Shown here: positions 9,331 through 18,942 of the stretch, one piece after another | Layout: every line of letters starts with the position of its first letter | How positions within the stretch are numbered: position 1 is the first letter of the stretch | Assembly: GCA_030180075.1 (NCBI GenBank) | Contig: JASNJN010000142.1 | Location: forward strand, 1 to 20,472 | Length of the DNA stretch: 20,472 nucleotides | Reading direction: 5' to 3' | Source of the DNA: Mikrocytos mackini | Lineage: Eukaryota > Endomyxa > Ascetosporea > Mikrocytida > Mikrocytiidae | Position numbers and translations under genes: made by a program | Notes under the pieces: generated by a model | Database searches by the model: none | Told to the model about the DNA's origin: nothing | Seen by the model: the letters and a program-made list of their open reading frames with translations, nothing else

Positions 9331-10579
9331 CGATATATTACATGTGTTCTTCATACGGGGTGAGTTAAGCTTCACTACTCGTTCCTTACAATATTACTTC
9401 TTCGACAAATTAAAATTCACTAATGTTCGTATTGATGTACCAGCTAACACCGGCCATATAGAAAACTTGTTTGACCTGAAAACACTTCTCGAAGATTTAA
9501 TCATAAATGAGGACGAGTTAAAGAAGATAAGGGAAAAGACTCGCTTAAATCACCGACCTTTTATTTATAAGTTCAATAGCAAAGAAGGAAACCAGGAAAG
9601 AGAAGAAGTTGACCTTATGAAATTAGAAATACAGACCACAGAGAGTATTTTTAAAGAGTACAGCGCCGCCAATGGGTTATTTGTTTTATTTGGTAACTTT
9701 TTTACTTGGGAAAATTCTCAGATGAGAGTTCCAGCAGTACCATTGAATGGCCAGCACTATATTCACATCTTTTTACAACATGCTGCTAACAAAACAAATG
9801 CCAGCATCGATAGTGATTCAGAGATAACCCCAATGGCACTAACCATATTAAACCAAGATAACGACTATACAATACCTGAAGCTAAAAGGGGAGAATTCTC
9901 AAAGTTCGACTTTATAAAGGAAAATGGAACTTGGAAATGTACAAAACGCAGGATGTACGCGAACAAGGAATGGGCGTGGAGTACTTATAAAGTATTAGAC
10001 GACAGCTTAGAAACAGACGCTATAGATTTATTGGAACAATATATTTTCTCTTCAGAAGGCGAAGCAGCAACTACAACACCCGCTTTATATAACAACTTTA
10101 TGCAATCGAAATTTTACTACAAATTACTCAATATGGTTAAAGAGATACCAACCGAAAATGACAAGTTAAAAAACATTTTGTACAAAAAGAGTGTTGGAAA
10201 GGTTGTAGTTACGTTTGATAATATTAAAGACGATGTAGAACTTGAAGAACCAATGCGTGGGAAGTATAATATTGTTGGGAAGTTAAAAGAATCATTTAAT
10301 GACGACGTGTTATATACTAGTGTTAACCCATTCAAGAAAACATCATACGAACCTATTACAACTTTGACAACTTCAATAACATCAACAGCTGTAACAATGA
10401 CATCTATTAGTTCGAATACAGTTAGCAAAGAAGGGATGTCAGAAGGAATGATTGCACTTATTGTGAGTTTGGTACTCGTGACTTTGATAGTTATGGGTGT
10501 GTTTGTATGGTACTACTTTGTTAAAAAGAAGAGAGATGTATCAAGAAGAACCCAAAGGAGAATTGAGAATAATAAGTAA
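9331..10579 (+). CDS. Main body of a type I membrane protein of unknown family (5' end cut off by a transposon)
   Basis: A clean open frame of about 411 codons from 9344 to the TAA at 10577-10579, open upstream to a TGA at 9305. It has no ATG near its 5' end; the first in-frame ATG is at 9617. I therefore treat it as the remainder of the gene starting at 8605. Numbering from 9344, residues 1-335 form a soluble, charged ectodomain with a possible N-glycosylation site (NKTN) and few Cys. Residues about 338-365 are a Ser/Thr-rich, mucin-like stalk. Residues about 370-392 are a strong transmembrane helix (IALIVSLVLVTLIVMGVFVW), followed by a short Lys/Arg-rich cytoplasmic tail. The layout, with the upstream signal peptide, fits a cell-surface or endomembrane type I protein. 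I recognise no domain. It ends about 140 bp from the convergent CPSF_A-like gene. The intact body implies the interruption is recent or that the body is still translated. Confidence 0.7.
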
Positions 10580-10720
10580 ATATACAAATATTAACACACA
10601 ATGGTTAAAAGACTATATAAAGAGTAATATGTTCTTGTAAATATCACTGCTAATAATTATATAATACATATATAATTGAAATACATGAATTAAAACAAAA
10701 AAATAAATGGATGAATATAT
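10580..10720. other. Short convergent intergenic region
   Basis: About 140 bp of AT-rich DNA between the 3' ends of two convergent genes. AATAAA-like motifs occur (for example AAATAAATGG near 10700), plausible for 3' end formation, but at this composition they are not discriminating. Confidence 0.35.
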
Positions 10721-13700
10721 TTACTGAGTAAAGATTATAATACAATTGCTATATTTTATTTTAATAATCATTCCGCTGGCTTTTACTCCATAGATTTTAT
10801 CGTTCTTTTTCAAAATTTTGCACAGGTTCCATTTTGTTAAATTATCCCTAGTTTGAATAAAATCGTTTATTAAACCAATTGGCATATCTTTTAAATATGG
10901 GGCTATATAACGCTTATTTTTATCGTTAACAGCATCTAAACATACGTATTCGTGGTAAATTTCAAAATCCATCGTTAAGTTGTTGTTTTCCCCCTAAACA
11001 ATGCACTTACATCGCATTTTTACTTACTGTAAACATCTTATTGTTGTACTCTATCAATTTCACACTACCTTTTTTAGACCCATATACAGTCTTTAATACA
11101 AAAGAGCCGTTTTCTATATGGTATTGTCTTATAGCATTTCCTGTAGCAATCACCAAGTTTTCGTTTGGTAGTAATAGGGCATCGTTTACACCATTATTCA
11201 AATAAAGAACAGCGGACTGGATTATAGTTTGCATAAGTTGTCTTCGTTCTATAACAACAGACATTATATGTTTTAGGGCGACAGAATCATCCTCGTCGAT
11301 TGTTCGAAGACCTGTTAGAATCATGTGTACGTTATCACGCACGAAACATTCCATTAACGTGGGAACTTCGTAATTTTCAGGAATTTTATCAAAACAACCA
11401 TCTTTGTAAAGATTATTATGCTTTTGTAGTGTATTTTCGCAGGCGGGGTAAGAAATCCTATCTTCAAAAACGATTGATTTTAAATGTGTGTCGAAGTAAA
11501 GTAATTTCGAAGAGTGTTTGCAATAACAAAACGTTGGGTTGTATGTCTGTTCGGTTTTAATGAACGGAATTAACACTTTGAATTTATATCGATACTCTGT
11601 ATTATTGCTATTGTTGTTATTTTGTTGTTTTTATTGTCCCAGTTCATAATCGAAATTTCGCTTAATTTATAATAACTTATTGTGTAGTTGTTATCTTTCT
11701 TTTTTACTTTCAAATAATATTGTTCTTTGTTCAATTTTAGTATAGTTATTCCATCTTTACAACTTTCAAGTTCTATGTTATTATCATTATTTTCAATGGT
11801 AACAATAAATATGTTGTTTTCAGCTAATATTTGTGTACTGTTTAATAACAAAATTTTGACTTTCTTTTTATATAATCTCGCACAAATAAAATAATTTTCT
11901 TTTTTCTCCGTATTTAAAGTAATTGGCATTAATTTCGTACTTCTATGTTTTTCATTCGAAACACAGTTTATTATTGTGTCTTTTATAACTTTTGTATTCT
12001 TTGTAAACACCTTGAAGTCTATAAAGGAATTTTTTGTATTAATTAATGCGCTATAAAAAAAGATCATTTTCGTCTATTAAGTAGACATATTCATTGTGTA
12101 AATAAATAGAAACAGGAGTTGTAAATAAAGATAATCTTTCGCTCCCTTCAATTAATACGTCGTATTTTGTACTTTTAATATTTTCTGTATTGTTTTTCGA
12201 CGAAACGTTCGTATTCTTACTCAGTTTTATTTTTCTCCTGTTTAGTTTGGAAATAACTACTTTAAGTTTATTTTGTTCTTTTATAATTTTAATTTTGTGT
12301 TCATCATTTTGATACTGTATTTGGTCTTTGTTATTTTTATTATCTAAGTTAACAGTATATTTTACTAATTTAGCTTTCTTTTTGTCATTAATATGCTCAC
12401 TTTTAATACATTGTATATCCATCTCATTGTAATTATCCTTTTCATTAAAATTATTGTTTTCTATTGTAACTTTTTCTTTTAGTTCCTTTATACCAATTTT
12501 ATTATCGAATAAATGATGCTCTTTATAATCTTGGCTTGTTCCTAAAACATTATCAATTGTGTATATTTTGTTGTCTTTACAAATCAGCCACTAATCTAAC
12601 TCTCGTACATACTCCATTTTATGTAAATCTGTTAAGGTCTCAATTTCTCCTACTCTAAACGATTCTTTTTTGATAATTTCAGTTTCTTTAGAATTTAAAC
12701 GTAATACTGAATCATTTCCTTTATTCGCTTTTATTACAATTGCAATGAATTCTTTATTAGGGTCGATATGTATCACATCGGCTTCAGTAAATCTTTTGTA
12801 TTTGATTGGGAGAACAAAACTGACAATTATTTTTGGTGTGTTGTTTATACTTAAAACATGTATAAATCCTTCTTTTGTGATTACAATATATAATTTACCT
12901 TGTTGTTCTGTATTACTTGGAATCGGAATAACACAAAGAGATCTTCCGATATTTAAACTGATTGTTGTTGAAGAGTTAAATTCTTCAAATGGAAGTTCTT
13001 TTGGATTTTGAATGTTATTTTTATCAATTGTAACCATTTCATTCTTTTTTGAGTCTTCTAATGTTTCATTAATATTTAATTTTTTATTAAACTCATTTGC
13101 ATCCTTTATATTTAGAGTGTAAATGTTCTTTTCTCCTAATATAATAATTTCTAACTTCTCCCATTTGTCCTCAGAACTGTTAGATTTACTATAAGGAATA
13201 ATTTCCTATATTTTGTCGTTGTATATTCTAAAATTAATATAATAATCTTTTATGTTTATGGCTTTTGGTAAATAGCCGCTTAGTATCTTTGTCTTTAAAT
13301 TTACAAAGTAAATTGTGTAACCATGTATTTTTTCTTGATCTAAATTATTGTTTTCATTGTCAATGATATTTTTACAATTTCCGCCAATGATAGTATAACA
13401 ATCACTCGGAACGTAGTTTGTAGAAATGCACCCAATTGTATTCTCAGTATTTGTTTTAAACATACAGATGGGTAAAAAGCCTGTTTTAATGTCTGTTACA
13501 GAAAAAGGGTTAGTTTCGTTCAAAAATCAAATGGTGTTAGTTTGTCTTTGTATTTAGAAGATATAAATGTAGTTGGCGAAGACTGGATGGGAAAATGATT
13601 ATATGGCTCTCTTATATATTCTCTGTTGTTCTAATACGTATTAACTTTTGATAATTTTGGAAAGCCGTTATGTATGGTAAGGAGAGACAAGTTTAATTTG

Positions 13701-13885
13701 TCTTTAAAATGAAACAAAATGGGTAAATGATCATTCTCTTCGTCGTTGATCATAAAGTCAATGGCAAGATATTCTTTGATGTTTAGACTAGAAATGTATG
13801 TAGGTATGGATGTGTAAGTGTAAACATCTATCCGCATGCTGGAGAAATGGAGGATGTAGTTGTCTTTATAAAGATGCGGTTTCAT
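10721..13885 (-). pseudogene. CPSF_A/DDB1/RSE1-family beta-propeller protein, interrupted in many places
   Basis: The minus-strand frames from 13885 down to 10721 join into one Asn/Lys-rich protein of about 1,050 residues. The part at 11007-11576 and the continuation at 10721-10972 match the CPSF_A domain layout shared by DDB1, CPSF160/CFT1 and SF3B3/RSE1: an ILTGL-type strand, then VIATGNAIRQYHIENG, then a SVKLIEYNNKMFTV segment, and later LTKWNLCKILKKNDKIYGV followed by a KxxGMIIKIK strand. These proteins are scaffolds in DNA-damage ubiquitin ligases, 3' end processing or splicing; I cannot tell which paralogue this is. Interruptions: TAG at 13631-13633, 13206-13208 and 12591-12593; frameshifts at the A5 run 13522-13526 (plus-strand numbering), at the A7 run 12055-12061 and among A runs near 11600-11640; and a frame change near 10994-11027 that may be an intron. 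It ends at TAA 10721-10723, about 150 residues before the usual family end. The start may be ATG at 13885, or at 13954 with a TGA (13919-13921) in between. Probably a pseudogene; sequencing error could explain the homopolymer shifts but hardly the three TAGs. Confidence 0.55.
10994..11027 (-). other. Candidate 34-nt intron
   Basis: On the minus strand this segment begins GTAAGT at 11027 and ends TTTAG at 10994. Its removal joins the upstream frame (ending K-M-F-T) to the downstream one (G-E-N-N-N-L-T-M-D-F-E) without a stop and keeps CPSF_A-like sequence on both sides. Very short introns of this kind are known in microsporidia and some other reduced parasites. No clear branch-point motif is visible. 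The alternative is one more frameshift in a decaying gene. Confidence 0.35.
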
Positions 13886-13994
13886 ATTTGTGATATAAAG
13901 GTGCTTGAGTCTTGTTATTCAGCCCGATACATAGCCTCCCAGTTCGGTATTCATGTTATGTATGAAATTATTAAAACAAAAAGTAAAATTTTAA
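13886..13994. promoter_or_regulatory. Shared divergent promoter region
   Basis: Only about 110 bp separate the start of the minus-strand CPSF_A-like gene (ATG at 13885) from the ATG of the plus-strand transporter at 13995, or about 40 bp if the former starts at 13954. Both transcripts must initiate in or near this gap. An AAAATTTTAA stretch lies immediately before the transporter ATG, like the AAATTT-type start-site signals described for some microsporidia, but at this AT content it is weak evidence. Confidence 0.4.
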
Positions 13995-15560
13995 ATGAAA
14001 AACAAAAGCACAGTTGTCTATGTTTGCATGGCAATATTATTCTTCCTATCTGGAAACCACTTTCCATTCACATCATACAACAAAGCACTTTACGATCTTT
14101 ACTCTCTATCATATGGCCAGTTAACTCTTTTCAATTCCTACTCAAAGCTAGCCTTCTTCTTATCTTGTTTTACAGTTTAATTATTTTCTCTTTACATTCC
14201 AACCAAGAACTTTCTTTACATAAGTTCTTTTGTTTACTCTATGTCCTATTTATTCCTTAGTGGGATCATAAACAAGTCCATATTTTACTCTTCTTTCACT
14301 TCATCGCTCGCTTTTATATTTATTGGAATTGCGAATGGAATACTATTCGCTACAACAACTTATTACCTTGCATCACGGGTTTCTATAAAAGAAAAAGGAC
14401 TAACAATAGGAGGGTACTTCACTTTTTTCCTATTGGGAAGTGTAATTATGCCTAACATACTCTTACTGTTAAACAACAACGTGTTTAATGGTGTATATGG
14501 CTACGACAACCAATCAGAAAATGAAATAGCTAATTTTATAATCTTCGAAATGCTTATTTTTTTCGTATTGATTAATTTAGGAGCAACAGTTTTAGATTAC
14601 TCACACAAAAAGGTACGTATTGAAGGAGAAGATAAAAGTATTGAAAGAAAAGAGAATATGGAAATAAAGGAATACAAAACAGACAAAAGAATTAAACTAT
14701 CGGGAATGAGTTCAAAGGAATTTTGGGTGTTATCTATTTCTTCCGCACTATTCCTTTCCACATTAACAAACTATTCTAACTCTCTTTTCTTACTCTTACA
14801 TTCTACATTTGATATATACAAAATAGGATGGCATGCAACTTTGTTTTTAATATTCTCCTGCAGCTTCAGTATAATTTCTGGATTTATGTTAGACATTTAC
14901 AGAAACTCAATAAGTGGATACGTGAATATAAGAATAGGAATAGTCGTGTGCTTCTTGGTTAGTTCAGTACACATTTTGTTTACACAGGTGGACTTAGTGT
15001 ACGTCACTGCAGCAAACGGAGTTGGGTTTGGACTTTTCTTTCCAGGATTAATTGTCAGTATAATTCAGAGATTTCCAAGAAAGAGTGTTGGGAAATATTT
15101 AAGCTTCACATTCTTACTAACGTTTGTGTTTTACGGGATTTTGACTATTTATTCTAATGTGTTTTATAGCTACTACTTAAAGACAGAATCGAAGTTTAGG
15201 TCAGAAGGAGAAACTTGTTTGGTAAGTGATTGCTATAGACCTACAGAATCACTTGCTAACTTATACTTGTGTTTGGCTTTTGTAGTGAGTCTTTATATGC
15301 CAAAAAGAAAAACAGTATTGCCACCTACTAAACTGGGAAAGAGTTTACACATTCAACCATTCACACAGGCTTTAATGAATAAAAGACATTTTGGAGATTC
15401 TAAAATTGGAAATATAAGCGTACAATTCTCAGATGAGTTTGCTGAACAGTTATTTAAAAAGAATATGGTAAATGAAGAAATGAATTTTAAACAGGAATTG
15501 CAAATGAGAGATGAAATAGTATTTCCGGATAAAATATCAGAACATATATTTAAAAGATGA
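13995..15560 (+). pseudogene. Nodulin-like/MCH1-type MFS transporter with one in-frame stop (TAA at codon 62)
   Basis: From ATG 13995 to TGA 15558-15560 there are 521 sense-length codons, with about twelve hydrophobic helices in two blocks separated by a charged Lys/Glu-rich loop (about residues 205-235). The first helix (VVYVCMAILFFLSG) is followed by a YSLSYGQLTLFNSYSKLAFFLS segment, matching the LGYSQ...L...NLG pattern of nodulin-like/MCH1-type MFS proteins. After the loop comes a KEFWVL...TNYSNS segment (Phe-Trp at about 243-244), the usual start of the second half. NGVGFGLFFPG (about 341-351) and a CLVSDCY motif (about 408-414) also fit the family. The substrate is unknown; a small metabolite or carboxylate at the plasma or an internal membrane is likely. 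The only defect is TAA at 14178-14180, after helix 2; both sides stay in the same frame and align without a gap. The piece from 14241 alone would lack the first two helices. It could be a recent nonsense mutation, read-through or an assembly error. Confidence 0.65.
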
Positions 15561-15856
15561 CAATGTTGTAAATAAATATGGTTTAGTTGTATATAGTAGT
15601 TAATTTTAACTTTTAATGTTTAGTATTAGTTTGTGTTGATTTATTTAAGATGTCATTAATATGCCGTTATTAAAGTTATAAAAATAGTTATTTTATTCAA
15701 ATTATAATATTCTAATCTTATGTGTTTGAGTTTTAAATGTAAGTTAAATTAATTCCGAAATGATTAATACACAAAACGAATATGAATAACTATAAATTAA
15801 ATTTATCATTTGTTTTTGTTCCAACTTATTTATTCCTTCATTTTAATAATAAAACC
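15561..15856. other. Convergent intergenic region between transporter and p24-like gene
   Basis: Nearly 300 bp of very AT-rich DNA with no open frame of note. It must hold the 3' processing signals of both convergent genes; several AATAAA-like motifs are present on each strand, none decisive. Confidence 0.4.
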
Positions 15857-16573
15857 TTAAAACTCTGAAAAAAGTTTGAACTGTAAATATGTCAACCCTG
15901 CGCAAATTATTAATGCAACTGACAAATAAATTAAACAAAAGAATTTTGATTTACAAAATTGTATTTGTGTTTCAGTGTAAATTTCTTGCTTTAAATTCTT
16001 TAAATTAGATCCGTAAAAAGAAGATGCATCGATATTAACACATCTATACATATCTTCCGGTATAGGTGGGGAAATGTGAATTACTTTTATTGAAAGTGTG
16101 TTGGATTTCTCATTAATTTTCTTATTTGGTTGCAAATTTTCGTCATCAGGACTATTCTCTGGTATTGAAGACTTCATTATGTCCTTTGTAAATGACTCGG
16201 CTATCCTAAACATGATTTTAAAGGTCATGTGCTCGTCTTCGGCTTTAAACTCCATTGTCACATATCCGGTACCATAAACAACGTTGTCTGTTAATATTTT
16301 GCTCTCTATGACAGATGAGTCTTCGATGTTCTCGGAATGGATTACTGAATGCCTTAGATCATATATTGTTGCGAGCGGTTCTTTTAATCTAAAAAGAACA
16401 ATCTTGCTCGTGCTTGTTGAGGGCTTTTCTTGTATCTTCAAGGAAATTTCGAAAATTAAAAAATTTGTAAAAGAACTCTTCCCTTGTGCACATAGAATTA
16501 GATAACTCAATTTATTGCTTGATTTATTAATTGTTGAAAGAATAAAACTTGAAATAATCAGAAAATAGAACAT
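15857..16573 (-). CDS. p24/emp24-like type I membrane protein (probable vesicle cargo receptor)
   Basis: The intact 238-codon gene starts at ATG 16573 and ends in TAA. It opens with a signal peptide (MFYFLIISSFILS, residues 1-13 or so). The lumenal part up to about residue 200 is beta-rich, with a segment (ATIYDLRHSVIHSENI ... GYVTMEFKAEDEHMTFKIMF) reminiscent of the GOLD domain of p24 proteins. The C-terminal 40 residues (TETQIQFCKSKFFCLIYL...LTYLQFKLFSEF) match the p24 pattern of a polar linker, one membrane helix (about 211-231) and a very short tail after Y-L-x-x-F. p24 proteins shuttle between ER and Golgi in COPII/COPI vesicles and select cargo. Odd points: the second conserved GOLD cysteine appears to be missing, the lumenal part has a long acidic insert (about 140-165), and no KKxx signal is present. 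It is the only undamaged gene of the block. A different type I membrane protein remains possible. Confidence 0.55.
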   Translation of the reverse strand: MFYFLIISSFILSTINKSSNKLSYLILCAQGKSSFTNFLIFEISLKIQEKPSTSTSKIVLFRLKEPLATIYDLRHSVIHSENIEDSSVIESKILTDNVVYGTGYVTMEFKAEDEHMTFKIMFRIAESFTKDIMKSSIPENSPDDENLQPNKKINEKSNTLSIKVIHISPPIPEDMYRCVNIDASSFYGSNLKNLKQEIYTETQIQFCKSKFFCLIYLSVALIICAGLTYLQFKLFSEF

Positions 16574-16718
16574 GTTTTGAAAATGTTTATGAAAATAAAC
16601 TATATCCCAAAATAGATGATTTGAAAATATTTGCTAATTAGAGATTGGATTTAAAAATATTTCCTGACTTACCTTGTAGTAAATATATAATTTTATATAT
16701 TATTGACATGCTATTTAA
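16574..16718. promoter_or_regulatory. Upstream region of the p24-like gene
   Basis: About 145 bp between the p24-like start codon and the piggyBac-type MITE. It must contain the gene's promoter unless the MITE supplies part of it. It is AT-rich with no distinctive motif, and ends in the left TTAA (16715-16718) of the MITE. Confidence 0.35.
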
Positions 16719-17292
16719 CACTTTCTGTACGGAGCACTTTTTTTGAAATTTTTTTACATATTATTAACGTATGATGTTTATATATACAAAATATATTTTT
16801 GGTTGTCTTAAAACTGACTTTATCAAAAATAATCCTAGCAAATTTTATAAATTTTTAATTTTTCAAAATTTTGTCAATTTCAATGACATAATTATGTTAT
16901 ATGTTAATTTGTTGTTACACACTAATTTTTGATGAGTAAAAACACCTGTAAGTTCCATTATTTTTTAAATCTTATAGTGGGAAAATAACTTTTGAAAATA
17001 CAAAATTATATTTTGGGAAAAGCTGAGGGGGTTATGAAGACTAAAACTGAACATGATTCAATTTAATAGCGTTTAATCGATGTTTCTAGATCTTATATCG
17101 ATTCTAATAGATGTTATACATTTTGGTATAAAATGCAAAAAATTTAGCAAAAAACCGTCATACATGTCGTTAATTTCTTTATAATTTATAAAATGACACT
17201 TTGATACATAATTGCAATAGATAATTAATTATTGGTTCGTTCTATGGCGATTATTCTCATGGCCTCTATAGAGGCCCTCCGTACAGAAAGTG
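16719..17292. mobile_element. piggyBac-type MITE with perfect 16-bp inverted ends and TTAA target
   Basis: The 574-bp unit is bounded by CACTTTCTGTACGGAG (16719-16734) and its exact reverse complement (17277-17292), with TTAA on both sides (16715-16718 and 17293-17296). TTAA duplication plus inverted ends indicates the piggyBac superfamily. The ends differ from those of the 7839-8275 element, so it is a separate family. Just inside the right end is the perfect 16-bp palindrome GGCCTCTATAGAGGCC (17261-17276). No coding sequence. It sits about 145 bp upstream of the p24-like gene and could affect its expression. Confidence 0.87.
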
Positions 17293-17404
17293 TTAATTAA
17301 TAGATAAGGAGGTTACGTCATCGTGGCTCCCTGTGTTCATTGTTCATTGTTCTATTTTCTTGATCGTAGCTTTTAAATAGTTTTAGATTCTCAATGGTTT
17401 AATT

Positions 17405-17901
17405 CAGTGATGTTCACAAGAGCATATAGCCTTTTAAAATAGCTATTTTCAAAAGTTATAATATGCTTTTATCACGATAATCACGAAAAGCTACAGCGTT
17501 ATCGCGACAAACCGGATTATACATAAATTTATGCTTTGTGCCGCGATAATATGCAGTCAAAAATCCAAAAAAGCTACAAAATCCCGGATTTTGCCCATTT
17601 TTGGCCGGCGGCATCGAGGGCATATTTTTGGACAAGGATTTATGCCCAAGATTATGTTATGATTTTTTTGTTTTATTNAACATGAAAAATAATTTTGAAA
17701 AATGGGCACAAGGTTTATATGAGATCAGAAACACATTTTCTTTGAAAAAATTTTTTTTTTAATTTTTACTTTTTGCTCAAAATTTGCCTTTTTACTTTTT
17801 AAAATATGTCCATTATGTCCCGTTTTTATGGCCTATTTTGGCCAAAATAGCTTTTTTGAAAACGACCAAATTATGCTTTTATGCCTTTGCGAACATCACT
17901 G
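17405..17901. mobile_element. hAT-type MITE (CAGTGATGTTC ends)
   Basis: The unit starts CAGTGATGTTC (17405-17415) and ends in its exact reverse complement GAACATCACTG (17891-17901). Partial pairing continues inward (CATA, then A/T-rich positions) for about 25 bp. CAGTG-type ends are common in hAT elements. Flanking 8-mers (17397-17404 and 17902-17909) are only half identical, so the target duplication has decayed or one end has been altered. The interior is AT-rich and non-coding, with a GC-richer patch near 17600, repeated TTTATGCC-like motifs and one N at 17678. It is non-autonomous and different from the 1622-1995 family. Confidence 0.7.
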
Positions 17902-18942
17902 ATTTTAACGCTCTAGAACGATTTTCAGATCCCGTAGAGCCTCGGTAGCGATATTTAAAAGCAATAAAAGGCAACAAAACACTTTTGGGCAATTTTAGGT
18001 AAATTGACTAAAATAACAGCAGTTTGGCGTAATAAATGGAATTATTTGAGTTGTTAATCTGGCAAAATTCAAATAAAAATTTTGGACGAAAATCAAAAAT
18101 TAAATTCACCATATTTATCATTAATAGTTATTTAATATCGTTATTAATACATAAACAGAATTATTTTGTCGTTTCAGGTTATTTTCTGGAAGGAATTTTC
18201 CCAATTTTATAATAAAATTGATGGATTTTCATCGTTTTAGCGACAATTTGGCGCAAAGAATGCCTGTTTTTAGGGCAATTTCCTATATAAATATAAAAGC
18301 CATTTCTGGGAGCCCTAGTTATAACAGCACAACCTTCCTATACAACTGAAAAGTGTGCACTCCATGAATTAAAGCCCAAACTAACATCTTGGGCGTGATC
18401 ATTAGTTAAACTGTGTATCTTTGAGTTCTCTGTGTTGATGGGGCTTATTTGGCTTCGCTGTGCTGTATTCGCAGTTTCTCCCGTTAAAGAGCTTGTCTAC
18501 TTGCAACAGTATTTATGATCGTGGTTTTAAGTGTCTCTAATGTTAAAAAGCGCCAACGACTATTGTGTTCGTTTATAGCTGGTGCTAAAATTTAAGTTTG
18601 TAAAATATTAAAGTAAAATACGAAGGTTTGGCCAATTACAATATTTAATCGCTCCATTCTTAGCCGATTTTAATGGGTTTGGTTGAATTTAATTAAAAAT
18701 ATTTTGATGTTTAGGTACTTCTGTGGCTCTCACAATTATACAGGATCATGAAAATATTAAATTTACCCCAAATCAATCACTAATATTGTGTTTTATTAAG
18801 TTCTTTAGACGGGCAACATTATAATGTTAGTAAACTCACAAAATACTTTTAAATACATGGAAATTGTATTTATCTCCATTATTTAATAGAGCCCTGTTGT
18901 TAAAACGTTTCCCCGTGGTTTTACTTGTATTTGAAATTCAGG
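17902..18942. other. Intergenic stretch, no supported gene
   Basis: About 1 kb without a convincing open frame. A TATATAAATATAAAAG promoter-like run lies near 18283-18298, upstream of a less AT-rich stretch (18300-18580) that could be an old LTR or retroelement piece; nothing confirms this. Confidence 0.35.

Noticed and set aside
11300-11560. Plus-strand open frames opposite the CPSF_A-like gene (also 12670-13011)
   Set aside because: They are shadows of the minus-strand coding sequence, with no family resemblance.
12055-13526. Programmed frameshifting at the A/T runs
   Set aside because: The two clear sites need opposite corrections (one missing base, one extra base) and have no shared slippery motif. 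Several nonsense codons are present too, so decay or sequencing error is simpler.
10721-14180. Reassignment of TAG/TAA to glutamine to explain the in-frame stops
   Set aside because: The split membrane-protein gene and the p24-like gene contain no in-frame TAG or TAA and appear to end at TAA. The CPSF_A-like gene also carries frameshifts that a changed code cannot explain.
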